Assembly: GCF_001661075.1 (NCBI RefSeq)
Contig: NZ_CP014870.1
Coordinates: forward strand, 124,001 to 188,000
Length of the DNA stretch: 64,000 bases
Reading direction: 5' to 3'
DNA from: Pseudomonas silesiensis
GTDB lineage: Bacteria; Pseudomonadota; Gammaproteobacteria; Pseudomonadales; Pseudomonadaceae
Both the position numbers and the translations under genes were made by a program. The notes under the pieces were generated by a model. It did not search any database. It was given only the letters and a program-made list of their open reading frames with translations, and had not been told where the DNA came from. Shown in pieces: positions 54,084 to 63,921 of the stretch; position 1 is the first letter of the stretch; every line of letters begins with the position of its first letter.

Positions 54084-54491
54084 GTGGCACAAAAACAGGA
54101 AGAGGACGACAAGGTCCGTCTCGATAAGTGGTTGTGGGCTGCGCGATTTTATAAAACGCGTGCCTTGGCCAAGGCGGCGATTGAAAGCGGCAAGGTGCAT
54201 TGCCGGGGCGAGCGCTGCAAACCGGGCAAGGAACCGAGGCTTGGTGACGAGTTTCAGATTCGCCAGGGCTTCGAGGAGCGCACGGTGGTCGTCCAGGCGT
54301 TATCCATCGTGCGCCGTGGCGCGCCCGAGGCTCAGGCGCTGTACACCGAGACCGAAGTCAGCATCGCCAAGCGCGAAGCGGCGGCGGCCATGCGCAAGGC
54401 CGGCTCGCTGGGCATGAGTACCGATGGCAAGCCCAGCAAGAAACAGCGACGGGATTTGTTCAAGTTTCGCGGCAGTAGCAACGACGAGTAA
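54084..54491 (+). CDS. hslR: Ribosome-associated heat shock protein HslR (Hsp15)
   Basis: A 135-residue protein from the GTG at 54084, which follows GAGAGGAATTCAA. Residues 10-65 form an S4 RNA-binding domain (VRLDKWLWAARFYKTRALAKAAIESGKVHC, in part), and the C-terminal tail is lysine- and arginine-rich (KPSKKQRRDLFKFRG). Hsp15 binds free 50S subunits with a nascent chain and helps recycle stalled ribosomes. The next gene, hslO, is its usual partner. Confidence 0.93.
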   Translation: MAQKQEEDDKVRLDKWLWAARFYKTRALAKAAIESGKVHCRGERCKPGKEPRLGDEFQIRQGFEERTVVVQALSIVRRGAPEAQALYTETEVSIAKREAAAAMRKAGSLGMSTDGKPSKKQRRDLFKFRGSSNDE

Positions 54492-54681
54492 TCCTGTTGA
54501 ATCTGTGTCGTTCGGGTGAAATTTTACGAAGCCCGACCGGCGCAGGTTCCACCTTGCTTGGAACAAACCGCGGATTGTTCATAAAATGCCTGTCTTGGCT
54601 GAACGTTGCGCACCACATGGGTGCAACAGAGGCAATTTCAACGCTGTAACCCTATCGCCATTACTTCAGATACCCAGACCT

Positions 54682-55584
54682 ATGACCGACCTGACGGATA
54701 CCGACTACACCCAACGCTTCATCTTCGATGACAGCGACACCCGCGGCGAGCTGGTAACGTTGGAGCGAAGCTATGCCGAAGTCCTTGCCAAGCACACCTA
54801 TCCTGAGCCGGTTAAACAACTGCTCGGCGAACTGATGGCGGCAGCGTCGTTGCTTGTCGGCACCTTGAAGTTCGACGGTTTGCTGATTCTTCAGGCCCGC
54901 TCCGATGGCCCGGTGCCGCTGCTGATGATCGAATGCTCCAGCGAACGTGAGATCCGCGGCCTGGCCCGTTACGAGGCCGACAGGATCGCCCCTGATGCGA
55001 CCCTCGCCGACCTGATGCCCAACGGCGTATTGGCGCTGACCGTCGATCCGGCCCAGGGCCAGCGTTACCAGGGCATTGTCGACCTCGACGGTGAAACCCT
55101 GTCGGACTGTTTCACCAACTACTTCGTCATGTCGCAGCAAGTGAATACCCGTTTTTGGCTTTACGCCGATGGCCGTCGTGCCCGCGGCCTGTTGCTGCAG
55201 CAATTACCCGCCGACCGTCTGAAAGATGAAGAAGAACGCGCCGCCAGCTGGCAGCACATCACCGCGCTGGCCAGCACCCTGACCGCCGATGAATTGCTTG
55301 GTCTAGACAACGAAACCGTACTTCATCGCCTCTACCACGAAGAGCAGGTCCGTCTGTTCGATGTGCAGAAACTGCGCTTCCGTTGCAGCTGCTCGCGCGA
55401 ACGTTCTGCCAATGCCCTGGTCAGTTTGGGACTTGAAGATGCGCAAGCACTGGTCATCGAACACGGTGGCAACATCGAGATCGATTGCCAGTTCTGCAAC
55501 GAGCGCTACCTGTTCGACGCCGCCGATATCGTTCAATTGTTCGCCGGCGCGGGCGTCGAGACGCCGTCAGATACCCGTCACTAA
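54682..55584 (+). CDS. hslO: Redox-regulated chaperone Hsp33
   Basis: A 300-residue chaperone starting at [13 protein letters not shown]. The C-terminal zinc site is complete: C-x-C ([14 protein letters not shown]) and C-x-x-C (DCQFCNERY). Under oxidation these cysteines form disulfides and turn the protein into a holdase. Segment [20 protein letters not shown] is typical of the N-terminal domain. The gene lies 190 bases after hslR. Confidence 0.95.
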   Translation: MTDLTDTDYTQRFIFDDSDTRGELVTLERSYAEVLAKHTYPEPVKQLLGELMAAASLLVGTLKFDGLLILQARSDGPVPLLMIECSSEREIRGLARYEADRIAPDATLADLMPNGVLALTVDPAQGQRYQGIVDLDGETLSDCFTNYFVMSQQVNTRFWLYADGRRARGLLLQQLPADRLKDEEERAASWQHITALASTLTADELLGLDNETVLHRLYHEEQVRLFDVQKLRFRCSCSRERSANALVSLGLEDAQALVIEHGGNIEIDCQFCNERYLFDAADIVQLFAGAGVETPSDTRH

Positions 55585-55627
55585 AACGGTTCAGCGCAGG
55601 TAAATTCACTGGTTAGTGCCGGATTAA

Positions 55628-57307
<1,680 letters not shown>

Positions 57308-57326
57308 GGGTTGGTTTGATGTAAGG

Positions 57327-57354
57327 AAAAGCCGCCTTTAGGGGCGGCTTTTTT
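57327..57354 (+). terminator. Rho-independent terminator of pckA
   Basis: AAAAGCCGCC (57327-57336) pairs perfectly with GGCGGCTTTT (57343-57352), followed by T. Confidence 0.92.
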
Positions 57355-57515
57355 GTGGGCGCTAGAAGGGCATACACGAGATTTGTGTCATTGATTACCC
57401 GTACCAGGTTTTGTGTTTTTCTTGGTTAGCAAATTGGATAAAGAGTGAGTGTTCCAAGGGAAATCAGCAGCAAGGTCCGAGCTTGGTTGCTGCTGGCAGG
57501 AGCGGCGCTGTTTTC

Positions 57516-57848
57516 CTAGGCATGTGCCATTATTCCTCCATTTTTAAGCGTAAACTGCCAGAATAATGGCACTCTGTATTCGGCCAAGTGCTTCCAAGTC
57601 TGTGTATCCGCCGCCGCACTTCGATCGCTTTTGTAGAGCATACCAATGGTCAACGGGTTTTGTTGCCTCGACCCTTCACCCAGCGCAAATATAAAACCTT
57701 TTAGGTTGGATGTAGTGATTGGGTCGTAATTGATTAAGTCGATTGCGAATTGTTCAGTGCGAGCGCAGAGGCATACTAGAGTCAAATAAAGAAGTAAAAT
57801 TTTATTCCTAATAAATATAATAAACCTGGTATTTCTGACAGTGGACAA
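57516..57848 (-). CDS. Doubtful small secreted-type protein in the AT-rich patch
   Basis: A 110-codon frame with a TTG start and no good ribosome site. The first 30 residues look like a signal peptide (FIIFIRNKILLLYLTLVCLC), and the rest (FAIDLINYDPITTSNLKGFI, TWKHLAEYRVPLFWQFTLK) resembles nothing I recognise. The base composition is much lower in GC than the chromosome. The 3' end lies in a perfect inverted repeat (57524-57572). It may be a foreign gene, a remnant or no gene. Confidence 0.3.
   Translation of the reverse strand: MSTVRNTRFIIFIRNKILLLYLTLVCLCARTEQFAIDLINYDPITTSNLKGFIFALGEGSRQQNPLTIGMLYKSDRSAAADTQTWKHLAEYRVPLFWQFTLKNGGIMAHA
57524..57572. repeat. Perfect 12-bp inverted repeat in the AT-rich patch
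   Basis: GTGCCATTATTC (57524-57535) and GAATAATGGCAC (57561-57572) with a 25-base loop. On the minus strand one arm follows GGAGG and contains an ATG (GGAGGAATAATGG), but the frame closes after four codons. Confidence 0.5.
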
Positions 57849-57908
57849 GACTTAGTTAGCGCTCATAGTAGGTGGCGCCAATGCATCGTTCTATAGAGGA
57901 AAAACTCC

Positions 57909-58118
57909 ATGAGTGAAGAAGAAATCAGGAAAGTATTTACAACGCTTGACCTAGATGGTAATGGCTTCATAAGTGCGGCAGAATTACGTCATTTTTTTAG
58001 TACCTTGGAAGAGATGCTCACCGATGAAGAGGTCGACAAAAGAATCAAAGAGATGGACCTTGATGGTGATGGACAAATAAATTGTGAAGAATTTATTACC
58101 GGGATGATGAGTACATGA
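57909..58118 (+). CDS. EF-hand protein resembling the C-terminal half of calmodulin
   Basis: A 69-residue protein with two complete EF-hands. Loop 1 is [12 protein letters not shown] (D14, D16, N18, S22, E25); loop 2 is [12 protein letters not shown] (D50, D52, D54, N58, E61). All calcium-ligand positions are canonical. The whole sequence, from SEEEIR to the final methionines, aligns without gaps to calmodulin residues 81-146; by eye about 43 of 66 residues agree with calmodulin as I remember it. No signal peptide is present, so it is cytoplasmic. GC is about 39% by count. The ribosome site GAGGAA is well placed. It is a likely acquired gene; its target is unknown. Confidence 0.9.
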   Translation: MSEEEIRKVFTTLDLDGNGFISAAELRHFFSTLEEMLTDEEVDKRIKEMDLDGDGQINCEEFITGMMST

Positions 58119-58249
58119 TGATGAATAATCGCTTCTTGTAGGCAATAAATCCATAGGTTCGCCTAATGCTTAGTTGTGAGAACCAGGTCTATTGATCGGG
58201 TTGATGGAGTTTTTTCGACCAGAATTTGAATTATGCGGATTTTCTTTGC

Positions 58250-58290
58250 AGGCAAGCCCGCGCTGACAAGGCGCGACTTGCCTTTTTTTT
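58250..58290 (+). terminator. Rho-independent terminator downstream of the EF-hand gene
   Basis: AGGCAAG (58250-58256) pairs with CTTGCCT (58277-58283), with inner GCGC arms, then a run of T. It lies 130 bases after the EF-hand stop. Confidence 0.8.
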
Positions 58291-58298
58291 GTGTGGTG

Positions 58299-58595
58299 TT
58301 AGGCCGGCGCTTTCCAGTTCAGCATGCGTTGCTGGGCGACTTTTAGCAGGTCGCAGCCGTCCTGGGTCAGGAGGTAGAGCGCGTGGGTGATGTGGGGAAT
58401 GTCTTCGACGTCGCCTTGCTCGAAGCATTGGCAGTGCAGCGTTCGGAGCAGCTCGCTGGAGGCTCGGATGCGCTGGAGGGCGGCTTCGAGTATGTCTTGC
58501 GGGTTGGCTTCTGTGTCGATGATCAGTGGCGGGGAATCGGTGAGGTTGGTTTGGAGTGGGCGGTAGCGATTCGGAAACGGATTCAGAGATTGCAT
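58299..58595 (-). CDS. Small Pseudomonas protein of the DUF6124/DUF3077-like type (copy A)
   Basis: A 98-residue protein, NPFPNRYRPLQTNLTDSPPL followed by IDTEANPQDILEAALQRIRA and ALYLLTQDGCDLLKVAQQRM. It is clearly paralogous to the gene at 58972-59304. Such proteins are abundant in Pseudomonas and of unknown function; the shape suggests a helical bundle. No signal peptide. The start has no strong ribosome site but is preceded by a structured leader (58640-58740), which may matter for its control. Confidence 0.72.
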   Translation of the reverse strand: MQSLNPFPNRYRPLQTNLTDSPPLIIDTEANPQDILEAALQRIRASSELLRTLHCQCFEQGDVEDIPHITHALYLLTQDGCDLLKVAQQRMLNWKAPA

Positions 58596-58639
58596 ATGAA
58601 TTACTCGGTTTGTTGTTAGGTAACCGCCAGCACCGTGAC

Positions 58640-58740
58640 CAAACGATGGGAGGCGGACTGTGCGCAGGTTGGTCAACCGAGAACAACAACCCGGCTCGCC
58701 CGAAGGCGTCCCGCACACAGCCGCCATAGCAATGCACTGC
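58640..58740 (-). ncRNA. Candidate structured leader RNA of the small-protein gene (copy A)
   Basis: On the minus strand an outer stem can form between 58711-58725 and 58652-58666 (GGCGGCTGTGTGCGG with TGCGCACAGTCCGCC, one bulge). Inside lie a CGCC-UUCG-GGCG tetraloop hairpin (58697-58708) and a GGTT/AACC hairpin. The element precedes the ATG by about 50 bases. Structure is by eye only; function is unknown. Confidence 0.3.
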
Positions 58741-58971
58741 AAGAACATAGATGTCCGCGGCGCGAATGATGGCACACATGTGTGCGTTGTTCTCAGGTGA
58801 CCAAACCTGATCGCTGATTTTGCAGCGATGAGGAGACAGTAAATGTTTATATCCAGGTAGCGATAGGCGACAAGGCGTCTGTGGTTGTAGGAAGGGGATG
58901 AAGAGTTGATAGGCCGTTGCTGACGGACTATTCGCTTTCGTGTTGTGCAGATTTTTATCTGGTAAACCGCG
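58741..58971. other. Intergenic stretch between the paralogous small genes
   Basis: No gene, repeat or terminator is recognised. It is moderately AT-rich and probably contains the promoter for copy A on the minus strand. Confidence 0.35.
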
Positions 58972-59304
58972 TTATCGTTCTTCGCGAGCAGGCTCGCTCC
59001 CACAGGGGCATCGATCGCCGGTGGTTTTTGGCAATCGCTGTCGTGCCACTTCGAGCAGTTCGTGTCCGTCCTGGGTCAGCAGGTACAGTGCGCTCACGAT
59101 GTTGGGAATATCGCTCGCGTCGGCCTGCTTGAAGCACAGGCAGTACAGAGTTTCGAGCAGGTCGCTGGCGGCGCGAATGCGTTGGTGGGCGGCGTCGAGG
59201 ATTTCGTGAGGGTCGGCTTCGGTGTCGATGACCAGCACGGGGGTGTCGCTGTAGCTTGTTCTGAGCGGGCGGTAGCGGTCTGTGAGCGGATCGGGGTTGT
59301 TCAT
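58972..59304 (-). CDS. Small Pseudomonas protein of the DUF6124/DUF3077-like type (copy B)
   Basis: A 110-residue paralogue of copy A: DRYRPLRTSYSDTPVLVIDT, EADPHEILDAAHQRIRAASD, VSALYLLTQDGHELLEVARQ. The start at 59304 is conserved with copy A. The last ten residues (CGSEPAREER) are encoded by a REP unit that runs into the gene, so the natural end may have been changed by REP insertion. Function unknown. Confidence 0.72.
   Translation of the reverse strand: MNNPDPLTDRYRPLRTSYSDTPVLVIDTEADPHEILDAAHQRIRAASDLLETLYCLCFKQADASDIPNIVSALYLLTQDGHELLEVARQRLPKTTGDRCPCGSEPAREER
58981..59006. repeat. Single REP unit inside the 3' end of copy B
   Basis: TTCGCGAGCAGGCTCGCTCC followed by CACAGG. It supplies the last codons of the small-protein gene. 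Confidence 0.75.
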
Positions 59305-59576
59305 CGAGGTCTGTCCTGTGAAAAGTCTGGCGGTCTCGCCGGCAGGCCGACACACTGTTTCAGCCTCGCCGGCAACTATAGAAGGGGGACGCTCCTGGGG
59401 ACAAGACAGCCGCGATGGACAGGTTTTGTAGGGGGTTTACCGGCCCTTTGGGATTCGGCCTACAGGTTTGCGCGGCTTTTTACAGCACAATCCCTGGGGG
59501 TAAAAGATCCCACGGGTTTGTCAGGCGAAGCGCGACACCCCTCGGTACGGCGCGCGCCAGACTGTGTACGACTTTT

Positions 59577-60650
59577 CTACAGTGTCTGGTCGGGATGGTT
59601 GGCCGGGGGCTGGCGTGAGGCCGCTTCAAGGTCCATCAATCCTCTACCGTACGCTTCACTGTTGGCATAGAGGCCAGTCCGATTCGCCGTTGCCAGCAAG
59701 CGTTCGCGCACTTGTTGCGCGGTAAGTTCTGGATAGCGGCTGTGCAATGCCGCCAGGGCGCCACTGACCAGCGCGGCAGCTGGTGAGGTGCCTGCGGTCT
59801 GTACGTAGTCGCCGTCCTTGCCGGTGGTCAGCAGGCCTTGCCCTGCGCCGGAATCGCCACCCGGCACGGCGATGCACCAGGCTGCCGCCACACCGCAATA
59901 GTTGGACTTGGCGTTGATGGCGCTGCCATCGCTTTTCAATGCCACCACAGCGATCCAGCCCTTTTCCAGTTCGGGCAGGGCGAGAGGCAAACCGGGTTCG
60001 GCCAGGGGTTCGCGTCTCAGTTCGTTGCCGGTCGGGAACACAAATACCGCGCCGTCCTGGACCAGTTTTCGCGCGGTCACCAACGACTCCGGCATGACCT
60101 GGTTATAGCGTGCCTCGTTGATCTCGGTCGCCGGGATGGCATTGGCCCACGAGTTGTTGAGAATGCGCGCGCCCTTATCGAAACCGGCTTGCCAGGATTG
60201 TGCAATCTCACTGTCAAAGAAAAATGGCTCGTTGTCGTCGCCGAAACGAAAGGGGATCAGTTGTGCGTTGAACGCAACGCCGTGCATGCCATGGTCATCC
60301 TTGTTGGCCGCGAGAATGCCGGCCATCTGGGTGCCGTGACCGATCCGGTCGAAGGTGCCGACCTTGTTCTCGACATAATCGAAGCCCGGATCCCGGACTC
60401 TTCCCTGAAAGGCCGGCAGGCTGCTGTTCAGGCCGGAGTCGACCAAAGCGACGGCCACCCCCTGGCCGGTGCCGCCGCGGGCATAAAGGGTTGAAGCGTG
60501 AATGACTGCCAGGCCCTTCTGGGCTCGATACTCAGGTGTTTCGAACCGGGTCGGATCGATGGCGGGTTGCACGGGGTTTGTGAGACAGCCACTTAACAGT
60601 AATGGCAGCGCCAGCGCAGGGGCGAGTGAAAAGCCGGAGGGTTGAAGCAT
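59577..60650 (-). CDS. Subtilisin-family (S8) serine protease, lipoprotein
   Basis: A 357-residue protein from the ATG at 60650, which follows AAGGAACGATC. A lipobox LLLSGC gives lipidated C22. The catalytic triad is complete: D71 (VALVDSGLN), H105 (GHGTQMAGIL) and S289 (TAGTSPAAALVSG), with oxyanion N209 (FPTGNE). The N-terminus resembles the passenger part of Pseudomonas autotransporter proteases (YRAQKGLAVIHASTLYARGG), but no beta-barrel follows: the gene stops after the protease domain. It would sit in the envelope facing the periplasm or surface. Target unknown. Confidence 0.88.
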   Translation of the reverse strand: MLQPSGFSLAPALALPLLLSGCLTNPVQPAIDPTRFETPEYRAQKGLAVIHASTLYARGGTGQGVAVALVDSGLNSSLPAFQGRVRDPGFDYVENKVGTFDRIGHGTQMAGILAANKDDHGMHGVAFNAQLIPFRFGDDNEPFFFDSEIAQSWQAGFDKGARILNNSWANAIPATEINEARYNQVMPESLVTARKLVQDGAVFVFPTGNELRREPLAEPGLPLALPELEKGWIAVVALKSDGSAINAKSNYCGVAAAWCIAVPGGDSGAGQGLLTTGKDGDYVQTAGTSPAAALVSGALAALHSRYPELTAQQVRERLLATANRTGLYANSEAYGRGLMDLEAASRQPPANHPDQTL

Positions 60651-60917
60651 GATCGTTCCTTGATGGATTTGCGCGCGCATCGCATGTCCTGCCGTGATGA
60701 AGTTTCGCGCAGAGTGGTTGATTCGAAGGCAAACCTTACCGGTGGAATCGGGCGCACGGGATGGAGGCAAAGTGCCCCGATTGTTTCGACCTGTGGCGAA
60801 GGTTGACCCAGTGGACGCTGTATCATCCCGTATCGTTTTTGCCCCAGACCTTTTCTCGACTCGCTGCGATCGCCGGCTAGGCTGTTGGCATCGCAGCAGT
60901 CAACGGAGTGACAGCTT
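60651..60917. other. Divergent promoter region of the protease and RecQ-type genes
   Basis: No further gene is seen in these 267 bases; they must hold both promoters. Confidence 0.4.
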
Positions 60918-62846
60918 ATGCACAACACCCTGGAACAGGTTTTCGGGTATCCACAATTTCGGCCCGGCCAGGAAGCGGCGGTGAGCGCGGTGCTGGCCGG
61001 GCGCTCGGCGGCGGCGATTTTTCCGACGGGCTCCGGCAAGTCGCTTTGCTACCAGTTGCCGGCCTTGTTGCTGCCGCACCTGACGTTGGTGGTCTCGCCG
61101 TTGCTGGCGCTGATGCAGGATCAATTGGCCTTCCTGCAGCGCCACGGTATCGCGGCGGGCAGTATCGATTCGGCCCAGAGCCGCGAGGATGCCAACGATG
61201 TGATGGCCCGGGCGAAGTCCGGCGAGCTGAAGATCTTGATGATTTCAGTGGAGCGCCTGAAAAACGAACGCTTCCGCAATTTCCTGCAGCAGGTGCCGAT
61301 CTCGCTGCTGGTGGTGGACGAGGCCCACTGTATTTCCGAGTGGGGTCATAACTTCCGCCCCGACTATCTCAAGCTTCCCGACTACCAGCGCCAGTTCAAC
61401 ATCCCTCAGGCGTTGCTGCTGACCGCCACCGCGACGCCCAAGGTGATTGCCGATATGGAGGCGAAATTCGCCATCGCCCCGGACGATGTGGTGACCACCG
61501 GCTTCTATCGGTCCAATCTCAATCTGCTGGTGGAACCGGTGCGCGGGCAGGACAAACGTCGGCGTCTTGTCGAGTGGATGAGCCAGCGTCCCGGCCAGCC
61601 GAGCATTGTCTACGTCACCCTGCAGAAGACGGCAGAGCACATCGCCGAACACCTGGGTCGCAACGGCATTCAAGCCGAGGCCTACCACGCCGGTCTGCCC
61701 CATGAGCAGCGGGAAGCGATACAGAAGCGATTCATGGGCGGACAGTCCAATTGCATCGTCGCCACCATTGCCTTCGGCATGGGCATCGACAAGAGCGACA
61801 TCCGTAACGTGGTGCATTTCGACCTGCCCAAATCCATCGAAAACTACAGCCAGGAAATCGGCCGCGCCGGGCGTGATGGAGAGCCTTCCGACTGCCTGGT
61901 ACTGGCCAACCGCGACAGCCTCAACGTGCTGGAAAATTTCGTCTACGGCGATACGCCGGAACTGGACGGCATCCGCTGCGTGCTGGATGAGTTGCAAGCC
62001 GCCGCGCCCGAGGGGCAGTGGGAGTTTCTGCTGGGGCCGTTGGCGGATCAGAGCAACATCCGTCAGTTGCCGCTCAAGACCTTGCTGGTGCAGTTGGAAC
62101 TGCGTGGGATCATCGCGCCGCGTTATGCCTATTACGCCGAATACCGTTTCAAATATTTGCAGGAGCCCGAGTTCCTGCTGGCTCGTTTCGAGGGTGAGCG
62201 CAGGGATTTCGTCGCGGCGATCGTCCAGACTTCCAACCGTGCACGGAGCTGGGCCACGGTGAATTTCGATGCGCTGTACCAGCAGTATCAAGCCGAGCGC
62301 AATCGAGTGGTCAAGGCGTTGGATTATTTCCAGGAGAAGGGTTGGGTAGAACTTGAAAGCAAGCAGATGACCGATGTCTACAGCCTGCTGCAAACGGATT
62401 TCGACAGCGAGGCACTGAGCGCCGAGCTGCACGCTTGTTTCACTCAGCATGAACGCACGGAAATCGCGCGGATTCACGCCATGCTCGAGCTGTTCGCCAC
62501 CGACCATTGCCTGGGTTATCGCCTGGCGGCGTACTTCGGTGACGAGAATGCGCCGCGCCAATGCGGACATTGTTCGGTGTGTCACGGGCAGGTGGCTCGA
62601 CTGCCGGCACCACCGGCGCTACCGGCGCTTGTGGATAAAAACTTCGAGGCGTTGTGCGGTAATTTTATCCACAGGCATGAGCAGTACACCGGCAGTGCGC
62701 CATCGGCCGAGCGTGTGACGCGGTTTTTGTGCGGGATCAGCGTCCCGCTGTTTACCAAGCTCAAGGCCAGGTCCATTTCGGGGTTCTCGGCGCTGGAGGA
62801 CTATCCCTATGCCGAAGTGCGGGAATGGGCCGAGATGCACCTTTGA
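60918..62846 (+). CDS. RecQ-family DNA helicase
   Basis: A 642-residue helicase. Motif 0 and Walker A are QFRPGQEAAVSAVLAGRSAAAIFPTGSGKS-like (Walker A at 36-42), the DEAH box is at 134-137 (LVVDEAHCISEWGHNFRPDY) and motif VI is SQEIGRAGRDGEPSDCL. A zinc-binding domain follows much later (ARFGDE...CGHCSVCHG region near residue 550). The C-terminus lacks a clear HRDC domain, so this is the shorter RecQ type seen in pseudomonads beside the main RecQ. It unwinds 3'-5' DNA in repair and recombination. Confidence 0.88.
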   Translation: MHNTLEQVFGYPQFRPGQEAAVSAVLAGRSAAAIFPTGSGKSLCYQLPALLLPHLTLVVSPLLALMQDQLAFLQRHGIAAGSIDSAQSREDANDVMARAKSGELKILMISVERLKNERFRNFLQQVPISLLVVDEAHCISEWGHNFRPDYLKLPDYQRQFNIPQALLLTATATPKVIADMEAKFAIAPDDVVTTGFYRSNLNLLVEPVRGQDKRRRLVEWMSQRPGQPSIVYVTLQKTAEHIAEHLGRNGIQAEAYHAGLPHEQREAIQKRFMGGQSNCIVATIAFGMGIDKSDIRNVVHFDLPKSIENYSQEIGRAGRDGEPSDCLVLANRDSLNVLENFVYGDTPELDGIRCVLDELQAAAPEGQWEFLLGPLADQSNIRQLPLKTLLVQLELRGIIAPRYAYYAEYRFKYLQEPEFLLARFEGERRDFVAAIVQTSNRARSWATVNFDALYQQYQAERNRVVKALDYFQEKGWVELESKQMTDVYSLLQTDFDSEALSAELHACFTQHERTEIARIHAMLELFATDHCLGYRLAAYFGDENAPRQCGHCSVCHGQVARLPAPPALPALVDKNFEALCGNFIHRHEQYTGSAPSAERVTRFLCGISVPLFTKLKARSISGFSALEDYPYAEVREWAEMHL

Positions 62847-62931
62847 GGGCTGTCTTTGGTCAACTTGCTCGTGAAGAACGATATCGCGGTTGCGCCTTAA
62901 ACCCGCAATCCAACTCAAGGAACCGACACTG

Positions 62932-63363
62932 ATGTCCACCCCGATGCCCCAACGCACCGACTACCTCCACTTCCAGCCCATCACCACCCGTTGGCATGAC
63001 AACGATGCCTATGGCCACATCAACAACGTCACCTACTACAGCTTCTTCGACACGGCGGTGAATACCTATCTGATCGAAGTCGGCGGCCTGGATATCCATG
63101 ACGGCGAAGTCGTGGGTTTTGTCGTCAGTTCGGCTTGCGATTACTTTGCCTCCATTGCTTTCCCTGACCGGATCGAGATCGGTTTGCGCGTGGGCAAGTT
63201 GGGCAACAGTTCGGTTCAGTATGAGCTGGCTGTGTTCAAGGCCGGGGAGGCGGAGGCTTGTGCGGCGGGGCGTTTTGTTCATGTGTTCGTGGATCGGACG
63301 TCGAATCTGCCGGTGGCGATTCCTGCCGCGCTGCGCGGGTCGCTGGAGCAATTGGTGGTTTGA
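62932..63363 (+). CDS. 4HBT-family acyl-CoA thioesterase
   Basis: A 143-residue hotdog-fold protein from the ATG at 62932. The family signature is RWHDNDAYGHINNVTYYSFFDTAV, in which the aspartate of HDNDAYGHINN is the catalytic residue, as in YbgC. It hydrolyses short acyl-CoA or 4-hydroxybenzoyl-CoA-like esters; the substrate is unknown. It follows the helicase gene by 85 bases and ends at a bidirectional terminator. Confidence 0.9.
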   Translation: MSTPMPQRTDYLHFQPITTRWHDNDAYGHINNVTYYSFFDTAVNTYLIEVGGLDIHDGEVVGFVVSSACDYFASIAFPDRIEIGLRVGKLGNSSVQYELAVFKAGEAEACAAGRFVHVFVDRTSNLPVAIPAALRGSLEQLVV

Positions 63364-63370
63364 GGGGCAA

Positions 63371-63404
63371 AAAAAATCGCAGCCCTCGGGCTGCGATTTT
63401 TTGA
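63371..63404. terminator. Bidirectional rho-independent terminator
   Basis: AAAAATCGCAGCCC and GGGCTGCGATTTTT form a perfect stem with A and T runs on either side, between two convergent genes. Confidence 0.93.
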
Positions 63405-63432
63405 TCTACCTGCCAGTGGAGCCGTTCAGGCC

Positions 63433-63921
63433 TCAGTGACGACGGTAGTGCTTGTGATGTTTGCGATGCCCGTAGGCATGGCCACGACCCGGGTGGCCGT
63501 CCCGGGAGTAGCGACGATCATCGCCACGATAAGAGCGACGACGATCATCATCGTCGTCATCGCTCTTGTTGCCCATGTAGTTACCCAGCGCGCCACCGGC
63601 ACCGCCACCTGCTGCGGAGCCGATCAGGCTGCCAGTGGTGCCGCCCATGCTGCGGCCGACCACGTTACCGCCTGCTGCGCCCAACGCACCACCAATGGCG
63701 GCTTCGCCACGGCTGCGTTTGTCTGCGCCAACTGCGCTACCACCCGCGCCGCCCAGGGCCGCGCCAATGGTGGAACCTGTACTGCCGCCTAACGATTGAC
63801 CGACGACCGAGCCCAGAACCCCGCCCAATGCGCCGCCCACACCTGCTTCGGTGGTGCCGCCGGCAGAAGCGAAGCCACTGACCAGGCCAAGGGACAACAA
63901 GAGAATCGAGGAGAACTTCAT
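63433..63921 (-). CDS. Glycine-zipper (YMGG-like) envelope protein
   Basis: A 162-residue precursor with a signal peptide ending GFASAGG. Residues about 25-120 are a continuous glycine-zipper: repeated GxxxG and GGxxG units (VGGALGGVLGSVVGQSLGG, IGGALGAAGGNVVGRSMGG). The C-terminus is strongly charged: KSDDDDDDRRR, then histidine- and arginine-rich. Such proteins associate with membranes; the histidine tail might bind metals. Function unknown. It is convergent with the thioesterase gene. Confidence 0.85.
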   Translation of the reverse strand: MKFSSILLLSLGLVSGFASAGGTTEAGVGGALGGVLGSVVGQSLGGSTGSTIGAALGGAGGSAVGADKRSRGEAAIGGALGAAGGNVVGRSMGGTTGSLIGSAAGGGAGGALGNYMGNKSDDDDDDRRRSYRGDDRRYSRDGHPGRGHAYGHRKHHKHYRRH

